Position numbers and translations under genes: made by a program
DNA from: Mycobacterium botniense
Lineage (GTDB): Bacteria > Actinomycetota > Actinomycetes > Mycobacteriales > Mycobacteriaceae
Assembly (NCBI RefSeq): GCF_010723305.1
Contig: NZ_BLKW01000002.1
Location: forward strand, 372,001 to 436,000
DNA: 64,000 nucleotides
Reading direction: 5' to 3'
The notes under the pieces: generated by a model
What the model was told of the DNA's origin: nothing
Database searches by the model: none
The model's input: only the letters and a program-made list of their open reading frames with translations
In this document: piece after piece, positions 41,231 to 51,399 of the stretch
Numbering within the stretch: the stretch's first letter is position 1
How the letters are laid out: each line of letters opens with the position of its first letter

Positions 41231-44066
41231 ATGGCTGGTCGGCACACGAGGCGGAATGGTCGGTCACGCAATGCCAGGGTTCGCCGCGCTCGTCGAACGG
41301 TCGGCCTATCGACGACCGCCGGAGCATTTTTAGCCGGGGCGATGGCCCCCCTGGCCGCCCCGCCGGCGGCCAACGCAGACATTCTCGACCTGGTCATCGA
41401 ACCCGTCATTGAACCGGTCCAGGTGGCTCTGGCGGGTCTGAGTGATCCCGTCGCCAGTCTGGATTCCGCCGCAGGTATGGCCGAGCTGAGCAGCGCCGGC
41501 TCGGGCGCTGCTGCGGCGAGCATCTCGTCGGGGTCTGATCCATCCCTTGCCGGTGTGATTGCGGGCTTATTCGACACGCTGATCTACCAGCCGACCTATA
41601 CCGTCGGGGAATTCTGGGTCACCAACCCGGCCGGTGAATTCATCGACAACACGTTCATCAACCCGATCGGCCTGGCACTGTTCGGCCGGGATCTGCTCGG
41701 CAATGGCGCGCCGGGAATGAGTGGCGGAACGGTTCTGCAGGCCGCTGGCGGGCCGGGCGGCTTGTTGTTCGGGGACGGCGGAGCCGGTGGTACCGCGGCG
41801 AGCGGTCAGGGCGGCCTCGGCGGGCCCGCCGGGCTGATCGGTAACGGCGGTGTCGGCGGCGCCGGAGCCGACGGCGCACCCGGCGGCGACGGCGGCAACG
41901 GCGGACTGCTGATGGGAATCGGCGGTAACGGCGGTGACGGCGGCGCCGGAGGTGTCGGCGACAATGGCGGCGCCGGCGGGGCCGGTGGCGACGGTGTGGG
42001 CTGGCTGTTCGGCAACGGCGGTAACGGCGGGGCCGGCGGGACCGGTGGGCCCGGCGCCGACGGCACTGCCGGTGTTTCGGGCTTCCCGGGCACGAACGGC
42101 ACCGACGGCGCACCCGGCGGTGCCGGCGGTCCCGGCGGCAGAGGCGGTAACAGTAGCCTGCTGATCGGCGACGGCGGTAACGGTGGGGTCGGCGGGGCCG
42201 GCGGGACCGGCGGGGCCGGCGGCAACGGCGGGGCCGGCGCCGATGCCACGGTCGCCGGTGCCGCCGGCGGCACCGGCGGCAATGGCGGTGACGGGGGCGC
42301 TGGCGGGGCCGGCGGGACCGGCGGCAACGCGGGTGCGGCCTTGGGGATCGGCAGCGTCGGCACCAATGGCGACGGCGGCGCCGGCGGCACCGGCGGGGCC
42401 GGCGGCGCGGCCGGTGACGGCGGCAACGGCGCGCCCGGCACCTTCAGTGCCGGCGGTGACGGTGACGGCGGCGCCGGCGGGGCCGGCGGTAACCCCGGCA
42501 CCGGCGGCGCCGGCGGGGCCGGCGGCGCGCCCGGCGACACCGGCACCGGCGGCGTTGCCGGCAAGACCGGCGAGCCCGGCAGCACGCCGTCCAGCGGCGG
42601 CAACGGCGGCAACGGCGGGGCCGGAGCCAACGCGACCACCCCGGGCGGCGCCGGCGGCAACGGCGGCGCCGGCGGCAACGGCGGGCTGGTCGGCAACGGC
42701 GGCAACGGCGGTGACGGCGGCAACGGTGCTCCCGGCGCCAACGGGACCTCGGCCGCTACCCCCACCGACGGACAGGCCGGCGGCAACGGCGGGGCGGGCG
42801 GTCCGGGCGGCAACGCAGGAGCAGACGCCGGCAATGGCATCGTCGCCGGGGCCGGCGGCAATGGTGGAGTCGGCGGCGACGGCGGGGCCGGCGGGGCCGG
42901 CGGTAACGCCACTGGTGACGGTGCGGTGGGCGCGGCGGGTGGTCGCGGCGGCGACGGCGGAGCCGGCGGCCGGTGGCACCGCCACCGGCTACAGCGCGGC
43001 CGCCGGTCAGGGAGGTGCCGGCGGTACAGGCGGCACCGGTGGACACGGCGGCGACGGCGGGCCCGGGGTAACCACCGCGGGTGCCGGCGGCGGTGGCGGA
43101 CAAGGCGGCGACGGTGGAGCCGGCGGGGCCGGGGGCGCAGCCACCGGCCGCTTCAGCACCGGCGGCAACGGCGGCACCGGGGGCGCGGCGGGGGGCGGCG
43201 GCGCCGGGGGCAACGGCGGCCAGGCCACCGGGACCGACGGGATCGCCGGTGCAGGCGGCACCGGCGGGCGCGGCGGCGCCGGGGGTGACGGCGGGGCCGG
43301 CGGAGCAACCCACAGTTCGTTCAGCACCGGCGGCAATGGCGGCACCGGGGGCGCGGCGGGGGGCGGCGGTGCCGGGGGTGACGGCGGCCAGGCCACCGGG
43401 ACCGACGGGGTCGCCGGTGCAGGCGGCACCGGCGGGCGCGGCGGCGCCGGGGGTGACGGCGGGGCCGGCGGGGCGGCCACCACCAGTGCAACTGGCGACG
43501 GCGCGCACGGCGGTAACGGCGGGGCCGGCGGCGCTGCCGGGGGCGGCGGCGCCGGCGGTCAGGGCGGCCAGGCGACCAGCGGGGCCGGCGGCGTCGGTGG
43601 GGTCGGCGGCGACGCAGGGGCGGGCGGCCACGGCGGCAACGGCGGCGCCGCCAGCACCGGGGTCCACAGTTACGGCGGTGACGGCGGGGCCGGCGGGATG
43701 GCCGGCGACGGCGGTCACGGCGGCAACGGCGGGGCCGGCGTCACGGCTGGCGGCGCCGGCGGGAACGGCGGCGCTGGAGGCAGCGGCGGAACCGGTGGGA
43801 ACGGTGCGAATTCCGCGCAAGGGCCCGCCGGTGACGGCGGTAACGGCGCCAACGGCGGCAACGGCGGTGACGGCGGCAACGGCGGCAGCGCCCCCACCCC
43901 GGGTACCTACGGCGAGGGCGGGGCCGCCGGGGCGGGCGGCGACGGCGGGGCCGCCGGGGTCGGCAATCCCGACGGCGCGCCCGGAACCACCGGGGTCAGC
44001 GGCCAACCCGGTGAGAACGGCCAGCCCGGCGGCTCCAGCACGTCCAGCGGGTCGGGTGCCGGATGA
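41231..44066 (+). pseudogene. PE-less PGRS repeat protein, frameshifted
   Basis: Start taken as the ATG at 41231, which aligns with the paralogue at 44282. Residues 1-49 form a basic, long Sec-type signal peptide; then comes [12 protein letters not shown], about 90 residues of unique sequence and the linker LLGNGAPG, followed by several hundred residues of GGA/GGN-type PGRS repeats. There is no PE domain. At about 42970-42971 the Gly-rich frame shifts by one base (one extra C in GGCGGCCGG): the original frame becomes Arg/His-rich and stops at 43288, while the PGRS pattern continues in the next frame to 44066. Either a real frameshift or a sequencing error in GC-rich repeats. Confidence 0.8.
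43152..43487 (+). repeat. Two 168-bp tandem repeats within the PGRS gene
   Basis: Units begin at 43152 and 43320, both reading [20 protein letters not shown] in the PGRS frame, and continue with GGQATGTDG(I/V)AGAGGTG. The period of 56 codons keeps the frame. Only a few positions differ (for example Asn/Asp and Ile/Val), so the duplication is recent; such units are prone to copy-number change. Confidence 0.85.
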
Positions 44067-44281
44067 CCTGGGACTGCCACAGACCGGAACCGTACCCGCC
44101 ACGGTCCGGTCCGCTGGCGCGAGCCGGCTCGCCGCCGCGCAGCTGTCGACAATCCGGTTGATAAAACTCGGAATTTGCGAAAGATCACGCATTGTGGTGA
44201 CGCTCGCACCGCGGCGGGAGTATCTTAGCGGCTACTTTAACGCTGCCTCGGAACGTTGTCTTATTCTCGGAGAGGCCCACG

Positions 44282-45685
44282 ATGGCTCAGCATTTCAGCA
44301 AGCGGTATCGCACGCGGCGCCACGCCATAAATCCGCGGCATCGCCGCGCAATTGAGCTGGGTACAGCTGTCGGTGCGACTCTGGCGGCCGGAATAGCCTC
44401 ATTGGCGACCGCGCCTACCGCCAACGGCGACATGATCGATCTCATTATCGAGCCTATCGTCGAGCCCCTCACGAATTTTACGGATTCGATCACTGATTTA
44501 ACGAGCTGGGTTGATCCGGTGTTGGGAACGTTGAATTTACCCTCCGAGACCCTGGCCGGTCTCGCATTGCCATACTCAGCAATCGATCCAGCCGGCGGGG
44601 CCACGGTCGCCGTCGACCCCAGTTTCGCGAATAGCCTGGTCCAGGCTCTCTATTTGCCGATTTACGATCTCGGTCAAGCCTGGGTGACAAGCCCAGTGGG
44701 TTCAGCGGTGGACACTGTGATCAATTTCCCGACCGCCACCCTCTTTCATATTGACCTGATCGGCAACGGCGCTCCCGGGACGGAGGCAGACCCCACCGGC
44801 GGTGCCGGCGGGATCCTCTTCGGTGACGGCGGTGCCGGGTACAGCTCCACCACAGCCGGTGTGGCCGTCGGCAACGGCGGCAACGCCGGGCTGATCGGCA
44901 ACGGCGGTGCCGGCGGTGACGGCGGCGCCGGGACCGCGGGCGGCAACGGCGGCAACGGCGGGTTGCTGATCGGCAACGGCGGGAACGGCGGTGACGGCGG
45001 CACCGCGACCACCGCGTCCTACGCCGGCGCGGACGGCGGAAACGGCGGCAACGGGGGGTTGTTGTTCGGCCAGGGCGGCAACGGCGGCAACGGCGGTGCC
45101 GGCAGCGACGGCGGCACCGGCATCGACGGTGCCAACGCCACCACTCCGGGCGCCACGGGCGGCAACGGCGGGGAAGGCGCTGCCGCCGGCGCTGGCGGGT
45201 CCGGCGGCGCCGGCGGGCGCGGCGGTCTGCTGTTCAGCGACGGCGGCCACGGCGGCCAGGGCGGCGCAGGGGGCGACGGCGGTACCGGCGGCACCGGCGG
45301 CACCGGCGGTACCGCCGGTACGACAGTCGCCGCCGGCGCGGGCGGTGCCGGTGGTCCCGGTGCCATGGGGGGACAGGGCGGCGCCGGCGGCGCCGGCGGC
45401 AGCGGCGGCTTTTTGGGCCAGGGCGGTAACGGTGGCAACGGCGGCGCGGCCGGCGACGGCGGGGCCGGCGGTACCGGCGGCACCGGCGGCGCGGGCAACT
45501 CGGAATTTCCGGCCGGCGGCAGCGGCGGCGACGGCGGGGCCGGCGGCCAGGCCGGGACAGCCGGTTTCGGCGGGGCTGCCGGCTCCTCTTTCCTGTTCGG
45601 GCACCAGGGCATGGCCGGTGCCACCGGCGCGGCCGGCACGGCCGGCAGCGCCGGGGCGACCGGTGCGGATGGCGCGAACGGGTGA
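44282..45685 (+). CDS. PE-less PGRS repeat protein, intact paralogue
   Basis: 467 residues; GGAGAGG lies 6 nt before the ATG. Residues 1-49 are a basic signal peptide with cleavage at NG-D50, the same position as in the upstream paralogue, followed by the shared [12 protein letters not shown] motif and about 110 unique residues including [13 protein letters not shown]. The linker LIGNGAPG then opens a PGRS domain of GGxGGx repeats to the end. It lacks a PE domain, so export by ESX-5 as for PE_PGRS proteins is not expected from the N-terminus. Probably surface-exposed; function unknown. Confidence 0.85.
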   Translation: MAQHFSKRYRTRRHAINPRHRRAIELGTAVGATLAAGIASLATAPTANGDMIDLIIEPIVEPLTNFTDSITDLTSWVDPVLGTLNLPSETLAGLALPYSAIDPAGGATVAVDPSFANSLVQALYLPIYDLGQAWVTSPVGSAVDTVINFPTATLFHIDLIGNGAPGTEADPTGGAGGILFGDGGAGYSSTTAGVAVGNGGNAGLIGNGGAGGDGGAGTAGGNGGNGGLLIGNGGNGGDGGTATTASYAGADGGNGGNGGLLFGQGGNGGNGGAGSDGGTGIDGANATTPGATGGNGGEGAAAGAGGSGGAGGRGGLLFSDGGHGGQGGAGGDGGTGGTGGTGGTAGTTVAAGAGGAGGPGAMGGQGGAGGAGGSGGFLGQGGNGGNGGAAGDGGAGGTGGTGGAGNSEFPAGGSGGDGGAGGQAGTAGFGGAAGSSFLFGHQGMAGATGAAGTAGSAGATGADGANG

Positions 45686-45759
45686 TGCCGCACACTTCCT
45701 TCGCGTGAGCGCTCCGCGCGTGCACGTCCGGACTCCCGCGGAAGCAGCCGCACACCGCA

Positions 45760-45799
45760 TTTGTTACATGAGCTAAGTGTTTGTTACACTAACTAAGTA
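45760..45799 (+). promoter_or_regulatory. Two 20-bp tandem repeats upstream of methyltransferase copy 3
   Basis: TTTGTTACATGAGCTAAGTG and TTTGTTACACTAACTAAGTA are adjacent and differ at 4 of 20 positions. They end 36 bp before the methyltransferase start. A related GGCTAAGTA lies 26 bp before methyltransferase copy 1 (29523-29530). A repressor operator overlapping the promoter is the simplest reading. Confidence 0.6.
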
Positions 45800-45835
45800 A
45801 TTGGGCTTACTTGACGATGTGAAGGAGATATTGCG

Positions 45836-46780
45836 ATGACGCGCACCGATAACGACACCTGGGATCTGGCATCCAGCGTCGGCGCGACCGCGACCATGGT
45901 CGCGGCTGCCCGCGCACGGGCAACCGATGCCGATCCTCCGTTGATCAACGACCCGTTCGCTGAGCCGTTGGTGCGCGCGGTGGGCATCGACGTGTTCACC
46001 CGCCTGGCCAGCGGCGAACTCAACCCCGCGGACCGGCCCGACGACGATGGGGACGGCTCGGCCGACCTGCACCGGATGACCGACAACATGGCGGTTCGCA
46101 CCAAGTTTTTCGATGAGTTCTTCCTGGAGGCGACACGAGCAGGTATCCGGCAAGTGGTGATCCTGGCGTCCGGGCTGGATGCACGCGCCTACCGGTTACC
46201 GTGGCCCCCCGGCACGGTGGTCTACGAGATCGACCAGCCCCAGGTCATCGAATTCAAATCCCGCACGCTCGCCGAGCTGGGCGCCGAACCCACCGCGGAG
46301 CGGCGCGCAGTCGCTGTCGATTTACGTGACGACTGGCCCGCGGCGCTGCGCGCGGCCGGCTTCGATCCGAACCGTCCGACGGCGTGGAGCGCTGAGGGGC
46401 TGTTGGGCTATCTCCCGCCGGAGGCGCAGGACCGCCTGCTTGACACCGTCACGGCGCTCAGCGCCCCCGGCAGCCGGTTCGCCACCGAAAGCGCGCCCAA
46501 CCACGAGCCCGCCGACGAGGAGCGGTTCAAAGAACGCATGCGCAAAGCCTCCCGGCGCTGGCGTGAACACGGATTCGACCTTGACATGACCGAGCTCGTC
46601 TACTTCGGCGACCGCAACGAAGCCGCGTCGTATTTGTCCGACCGCGGCTGGCAGATGAACGGCAGCAGCATCCAGGAACTGTTCGCCGCCAACGGGCTTC
46701 CGCCGCTGGACGGCGAAGCGGTGCAGTTCGCCGACCTGCGCTACGTGCACGGCATTCTGACCGGTACCGCTCGCAACTAG
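45836..46780 (+). CDS. LCM-family SAM-dependent methyltransferase, copy 3
   Basis: 314 residues from an ATG with GAAGGAG 8 nt upstream. Shares [51 protein letters not shown] and [14 protein letters not shown] with copies 1 and 2, from which it is separated by 14 kb. An insert around residues 60-80 (Asp-rich [12 protein letters not shown]) is particular to this copy. Its position next to sppA matches Rv0725c of M. tuberculosis. Likely under control of the tandem 20-bp element upstream. Confidence 0.88.
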   Translation: MTRTDNDTWDLASSVGATATMVAAARARATDADPPLINDPFAEPLVRAVGIDVFTRLASGELNPADRPDDDGDGSADLHRMTDNMAVRTKFFDEFFLEATRAGIRQVVILASGLDARAYRLPWPPGTVVYEIDQPQVIEFKSRTLAELGAEPTAERRAVAVDLRDDWPAALRAAGFDPNRPTAWSAEGLLGYLPPEAQDRLLDTVTALSAPGSRFATESAPNHEPADEERFKERMRKASRRWREHGFDLDMTELVYFGDRNEAASYLSDRGWQMNGSSIQELFAANGLPPLDGEAVQFADLRYVHGILTGTARN

Positions 46781-46797
46781 GAGCTGCCCACGCGCCG

Positions 46798-48600
46798 TTA
46801 TCGCAGCCGCGAGTCCCCCAGCCACAGCGCACTGGTCCCGGTGAACGTCTGCTCGGCCTGCTCGATCATCCCGGCAACCGCCCGGCTCAGCAGTGCCCCG
46901 ACTGCGCCGGGCAGCGACACGGTGGCCGGCTGTGACGACGGACGCGGCCGCACGACCTCCCACAGCGACGAACTCGGATAGCTGACGATGCGGACGTCGG
47001 CGTCAGGATCCAGGCCGGCCAGGATCTTGGCCCGGCGCAGCGCGGTGCGCAGGCCGCCGAGTTCATCGACCAGTCCACGCTCCAAAGCGTCGGCACCGGT
47101 CCAGACCCGGCCCCGCGCAACAGCATCCACAGCTTCGATGCTCAGCTTGCGGCCCTCGGCGACCCGCCGGACGAAATCGGCATAACATAGGTCAGTCTCG
47201 GCTTCGACCAACGACTGCTGTTGCGGGGTAAAGGGCGCGTTAATCGACCAGGCATCGGCGTTGGCGTTGGTGCGCACGGCATCAAACCCCACACCCAGCC
47301 GGTCCTTGAGATCCCGGGCCACCAGCTTTCCCGTGACGACACCGATCGACCCGGTGATGGTGCCCGGGTTGGCCACGATCGCATCCGCCCCCATCGCAAT
47401 GTAGTAGCCCCCTGAGGCCGCAACCGCACCCATCGACGCCACCACCGGCTTACCCCGTTCGCGGGCCTTGGTCACCGCGCGCCAGATGGTCTCCGACGCG
47501 GTCAGCAACCCGCCCTGGCTGTCGACCCTCAGCACAATCGCCGACAGCGCGTCGTCAGCGGCGGCTTCCCGCAGCGCGGCAGCGATGGTGTCGGCACCGG
47601 CGGCGGAGTGGGCGAAGGGCAGTCCCGACGGCCCGCCCCGCCCGTTGACAATCGGGCCGGCTACGGTGACGATGGCGATCTTGGGCTTGGGCCTGCGGCC
47701 GGGAATCGGTGGCGCGGGTGGCCCGGGCCGCGGCGCGCTCGCGCGGGCGTACCGTGTCAGATAAAGCCGCGGCGGCGCATTCTCGTGCAAGTCTGCATCA
47801 CCAGATTCCGGTGAGATACCCTCCGCACCAACGAGTTCGGCGATTCGCGCATACGCCTGGTCGCGGAACCCGATCCGGTCGACAAGACCCGAGTCCACAG
47901 CGTCGTCACGCAGCAGCGGTGCCCGGTCGGCCAGCTCGTCGACCACCTCGGGGTCGATCTTGCGCGATTCGGCGATCGCCGCCCACACCTGGGTGTGCAG
48001 GCTTTCCAGTAGCCGGGTGTCGGCCTCGCGATGCGCGTCGGTGTAGCGGTCCTGCGTGAAAAGATTTGCTGCAGACTTGTATTCGCCGCGCGCGACGAAT
48101 TGCGCGTCGATGCCGGCCTTGGCGAGCGCGCCGCGCAGGAACACGGCGTTAGTCGCGAAACCCACCAGCCCGACGGTTCCCGAGGGCTGCATCCAGACCT
48201 CGCCGAAGGCCGAAGCCAGATAGTAGGACAGGGTTCCCGGATAGGTCTCGGCCCAGGCCAGTGACGGTTTGACGGCGGTGAATGCCGCGACAGCGTCGCG
48301 CAACTCTTGAACCGGCCCAGCGGGTGCGGACGACAGCTGCACCCGGGCAATCAGCCCGGCGACGCGCTTGTCGTCGGCGGCGCGGTGAATCGCGGCCACC
48401 ATATCGCGCAGCACCATCTGACGCCCGCCGCCGGTGATCAGCGCGAGCGGGTCGAAACCAGCGGTCTCCGGCGGCACGGACCGCAGGTCCACTTCCAGCA
48501 CGCAGCCATTGGGCACCCCATGGTGGCGGGCGGTATCGATCCAGCCGGCCAACGCACGCACCTCTCCGCTACCGGGAAAGTCGGGCACGAAAGTGAACAT
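46798..48600 (-). CDS. sppA: Signal peptide peptidase SppA, 67K type
   Basis: Membrane-associated serine protease that degrades cleaved signal peptides. The ATG at 48600 (MFTFVPDFPG) gives 600 residues; a longer frame overlaps the divergent gene and is unlikely. Two ClpP-like halves are visible. The Lys/Ser dyad is split between them: Lys175 (RGEYKSAANLF) and Ser396 (GAVAASGGYY). A proline-rich linker (about 288-306) joins the halves. Unlike E. coli SppA the N-terminus has no strong membrane helix. Convergent to methyltransferase copy 3, divergent from the LLM oxidoreductase. Confidence 0.92.
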   Translation of the reverse strand: MFTFVPDFPGSGEVRALAGWIDTARHHGVPNGCVLEVDLRSVPPETAGFDPLALITGGGRQMVLRDMVAAIHRAADDKRVAGLIARVQLSSAPAGPVQELRDAVAAFTAVKPSLAWAETYPGTLSYYLASAFGEVWMQPSGTVGLVGFATNAVFLRGALAKAGIDAQFVARGEYKSAANLFTQDRYTDAHREADTRLLESLHTQVWAAIAESRKIDPEVVDELADRAPLLRDDAVDSGLVDRIGFRDQAYARIAELVGAEGISPESGDADLHENAPPRLYLTRYARASAPRPGPPAPPIPGRRPKPKIAIVTVAGPIVNGRGGPSGLPFAHSAAGADTIAAALREAAADDALSAIVLRVDSQGGLLTASETIWRAVTKARERGKPVVASMGAVAASGGYYIAMGADAIVANPGTITGSIGVVTGKLVARDLKDRLGVGFDAVRTNANADAWSINAPFTPQQQSLVEAETDLCYADFVRRVAEGRKLSIEAVDAVARGRVWTGADALERGLVDELGGLRTALRRAKILAGLDPDADVRIVSYPSSSLWEVVRPRPSSQPATVSLPGAVGALLSRAVAGMIEQAEQTFTGTSALWLGDSRLR

Positions 48601-48655
48601 GAGTCTGAGCCTACCGAGCACCGTAGCGGGCCGGATCGGTCCGTACGGTGGAGAG

Positions 48656-49582
48656 ATGCGGTTTTCCATTTCGATCCCCCAGCTCGATAGCACCGGATTC
48701 GATGACGCGGGCTTCCGCGCCTATCTGGCCCGCGCGGAAGAACTCGGGTACACCGGCGGCTGGGTTCTCGAGCAGACCGTCGGTGCGGCACCACTGCTGG
48801 CGCCCCTTGAGCTGCTGGCGTATTCCGCGGCCTGTACCCGGCAGCTGCGGCTGGGCGTCGCTGTGCTGGTTTCGTCCCTGCATGATCCGCTGCAGTTGGC
48901 GTCGGCCGTGACGGCCGTCGACCGGCTCAGCCACGGACGGCTGGACGTAGGGGTGGCACCCGGTGGCGGTTTTCGCCCGTTTTCCGCCTTCGGTGTGGAG
49001 AAAACAACATTCGTGCGACGTTTCACCGAAGGATTGCAACTGATGAAGGCGGCGTGGTCCGACGAGCCGCGGATCACCTTTCACGGGCGGTTCCGTCACC
49101 TCGATGACCTTCCGATCCAGCCGAAACCGGTGCAGCGACCCCATCCGCCGCTCTGGTTCGGCGCGCGGGCACCACAAGCCCTGTCCCGGGCAGTGCGTCT
49201 CGGCGACGGTTTCCTCGGCGCCGGTTCGTCGACAACCGCCGACTTCGCGAAAGCGGTGACCACGGTCAGAGCCGAATTAGCGGCGCAAAACCGCGATCCT
49301 GCAACCTTCCCGATCGGCAAGCGGGTCTACCTGATGGTCGACGACAATGCCGAGCGCGCGCGTGAACGTGTGCTCGCCGGGCTGCGCCGCATCTACGGCG
49401 CAATGCCCGGCATTGACGCTGTACCGGTGTGGGGCACTCCGGACGATGTCAGCCGCGGCCTTCGCGAAGTGATCGATGCCGGCGCTGAAACGCTCCTGCT
49501 CAATCCCGTCGGCGATGATGTGGCCCAGGATCACGAGCAAATGGAACGCCTTGCCGCAGAGGTGATCCCGCAGCTGAGCTGA
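48656..49582 (+). CDS. LLM-class flavin/F420-dependent oxidoreductase
   Basis: 308 residues from the ATG at 48656, with GGTGGAGAG just before it; the longer frame reaching back into sppA is shadow. Luciferase-like barrel: FSISIPQLD at the start, LGVAVLVSSLHDPLQLA, LSHGRLDVGVAPGGG and RPHPPLWFGA. It belongs to the general alkanal monooxygenase-like branch and is distant from the tandem pair at 13-14.8 kb. Cofactor (FMN or F420) and substrate cannot be decided. It ends 13 bp before rplO, convergent. Confidence 0.85.
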   Translation: MRFSISIPQLDSTGFDDAGFRAYLARAEELGYTGGWVLEQTVGAAPLLAPLELLAYSAACTRQLRLGVAVLVSSLHDPLQLASAVTAVDRLSHGRLDVGVAPGGGFRPFSAFGVEKTTFVRRFTEGLQLMKAAWSDEPRITFHGRFRHLDDLPIQPKPVQRPHPPLWFGARAPQALSRAVRLGDGFLGAGSSTTADFAKAVTTVRAELAAQNRDPATFPIGKRVYLMVDDNAERARERVLAGLRRIYGAMPGIDAVPVWGTPDDVSRGLREVIDAGAETLLLNPVGDDVAQDHEQMERLAAEVIPQLS

Positions 49583-49595
49583 TCTCTGTCACAAG

Positions 49596-50036
49596 CTACA
49601 GTTCGGTAACCGAGCCCCCCGCCGCGGTGATTTTCTCTCGGGCGCTGGCGCTGAACTTATGCGCGGCGACGTCGACCTTGACCGTCAGCTTGCCGTCGCC
49701 GAGCACTTTGACCAACGAATTCTTGCGCACCGCGCCTTTGGCCACCAACTCGTCGACACCGACCGGCCCGCCGCCGGGGAACAGCCGGTTGATGTCGCCG
49801 ACGTTGACAACCTCGTACTCCGTGCGGAACCGGTTGCGGAAACCCTTCAGCTTGGGCAGTCGCATGTGCACCGGCATCTGCCCACCCTCGAAGGTCACCG
49901 GCACGCTCTTGCGTGCTTTGGTGCCCTTGGTGCCGCGGCCGGCGGTCTTGCCCTTGGAGCCCTCGCCACGACCGACCCGCGTGCGTCGGGTCTTCGCACC
50001 GGGGGCAGGCCGCAGGTCGTGCAGCTTGATCGTCAC
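49596..50036 (-). CDS. rplO: 50S ribosomal protein L15
   Basis: Late-assembly protein of the large subunit. 146 residues beginning [18 protein letters not shown], with the Gly-rich [21 protein letters not shown] loop region and the C-terminal [13 protein letters not shown]. Its ATG overlaps the rpmD stop by 4 bp. Last gene of this spc segment; secY does not follow directly here. Confidence 0.97.
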   Translation of the reverse strand: MTIKLHDLRPAPGAKTRRTRVGRGEGSKGKTAGRGTKGTKARKSVPVTFEGGQMPVHMRLPKLKGFRNRFRTEYEVVNVGDINRLFPGGGPVGVDELVAKGAVRKNSLVKVLGDGKLTVKVDVAAHKFSASAREKITAAGGSVTEL

Positions 50037-50239
50037 TTCGTCGCACCTCCGGCGGATGTGTCGGCGGGCTCCACCCGGACCAAATGGCGCACGACCGCGA
50101 TCAGCCCGCGGGTCTGTGCGTTGTCCTCGCGGATCACCGAATGCCGAATCCGTCGCAGACCCAGGGTGCGCAGACTCTCCCGCTGCTTCCAGCGCGCACC
50201 GATCACGCTACGCACCTGGGTTATCTTCAGCTCAGCCAT
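50033..50239 (-). CDS. rpmD: 50S ribosomal protein L30
   Basis: 68-residue large-subunit protein: [20 protein letters not shown], then [15 protein letters not shown] and an Ala/Thr-rich end. It starts 2 bp after the rpsE stop and overlaps rplO by 4 bp, so expression is coupled through the spc operon. Confidence 0.97.
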   Translation of the reverse strand: MAELKITQVRSVIGARWKQRESLRTLGLRRIRHSVIREDNAQTRGLIAVVRHLVRVEPADTSAGGATK

Positions 50240-50241
50240 AA

Positions 50242-50955
50242 TTATGCGGTTCCCTCACGCGTTGCGGTCGACGTCAGCATCGGACTTTCCCGGCGCGCCT
50301 TGAGCATTCCCGCCGGCGCGACGTCCTCGATGGGCAGCCCGCGCCGTGCCGCTACCTCCTCGGGACGCTGCAACTGCTTAAGGGCTGCCACGGTGGCATG
50401 CACGACATTGATGGCGTTGTCACTGCCCAGTGATTTGGCCAGAATGTCATGTACACCAGCGCATTCCAGCACAGCGCGTGCCGCGCCCCCGGCGATCACA
50501 CCGGTACCCGGGCTGGCCGGGCGCAGCAGGACCACACCAGCGGCCGCCTCTCCCTGCACCGGGTGGGTGATAGTGCCGCCGATCAGCGGGACCCGGAAAA
50601 AGTTCTTGCGAGCCTCCTCGACACCCTTGGCTATGGCAGCCGGCACTTCTTTGGCCTTGCCGTAGCCGACGCCGACCATCCCGTTGCCGTCGCCGACGAT
50701 CACCAACGCGGTGAAACTGAACCGGCGCCCACCCTTGACCACCTTGGATACCCGGTTGATCGCGACGACCCGTTCCAAGTAGTTGGACTTGTCGCCGTCG
50801 CGGTCGCGGCCACGCGCGCTGTCGCGGCGGCTGCGGCTCTCTCGTCCCTCACGGCCCTCGGTGCGGGTTTCGCCGACACCTGCAGCTGCCGGAGCGCCCT
50901 GCGTTGTCGTCGCGGTGGTGTGCCCGACCGCCCCAGCAGCCGACTGCTCCGCCAT
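50242..50955 (-). CDS. rpsE: 30S ribosomal protein S5
   Basis: S5 acts in decoding fidelity and mRNA unwinding. The ATG at 50955 is 7 nt after GGAAGGA and gives 237 residues (an adjacent ATG at 50958 is possible). A 55-residue Arg/Asp/Gly-rich disordered N-terminus precedes the double-stranded RNA-binding domain ([20 protein letters not shown]) and the C-terminal domain ([21 protein letters not shown]). It is longer than the roughly 220 residues of M. tuberculosis S5, the extra being in the tail ends. Confidence 0.97.
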   Translation of the reverse strand: MAEQSAAGAVGHTTATTTQGAPAAAGVGETRTEGREGRESRSRRDSARGRDRDGDKSNYLERVVAINRVSKVVKGGRRFSFTALVIVGDGNGMVGVGYGKAKEVPAAIAKGVEEARKNFFRVPLIGGTITHPVQGEAAAGVVLLRPASPGTGVIAGGAARAVLECAGVHDILAKSLGSDNAINVVHATVAALKQLQRPEEVAARRGLPIEDVAPAGMLKARRESPMLTSTATREGTA

Positions 50956-50989
50956 CATGCAGTCCTTCCGTTGTCGATAAAGCGTCTCA

Positions 50990-51397
50990 TCAGAACTTCA
51001 GCCCGCTCTCCCGTGCGGCGTCGGCCAGCGCGGCGATCCGCCCGTGATAGGCGTAGCCGCCGCGGTCGAATACCACCGTCTCGATCCCGGCGGCCTTGGC
51101 GCGCTCGGCGATCAACTGCCCCACCCGCACACTGCGGGCCTTCTTGTCGCCCTGCACGCCGCGCACATCGGCCTCGATCGACGACGCGGCGGCCACGGTG
51201 GTGCCGTTGGTATCGTTCACCAGTTGTACGTGGATGTGGCGCGCTGAGCGGTGCACCACCAGCCGGGGGCGCTCCGCGGTGCCGGAGATCTTCTTGCGGA
51301 TCCGCGCGTGCCGACGCAGCCGGGCAGCTCGCCGAACTTCAGATACGCTCTGCCCCACACGCTTTCGCTGTACGGCACCCGATTGTGTTGCAGCCAT
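50990..51397 (-). CDS. rplR: 50S ribosomal protein L18
   Basis: 5S rRNA-binding protein, 135 residues from the ATG at 51397; a GTG one codon earlier overlaps the rplF stop. Core: [34 protein letters not shown] and [20 protein letters not shown]. The N-terminus is about 12 residues longer than in M. tuberculosis. Confidence 0.97.
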   Translation of the reverse strand: MAATQSGAVQRKRVGQSVSEVRRAARLRRHARIRKKISGTAERPRLVVHRSARHIHVQLVNDTNGTTVAAASSIEADVRGVQGDKKARSVRVGQLIAERAKAAGIETVVFDRGGYAYHGRIAALADAARESGLKF

Positions 51398-51399
51398 CA

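Noticed and set aside
41567..43483. Long minus-strand frames across the PGRS gene, rich in Pro/Ala
   Set aside because: They are reverse complements of GGN repeats, which rarely contain stops; no independent start or family features.
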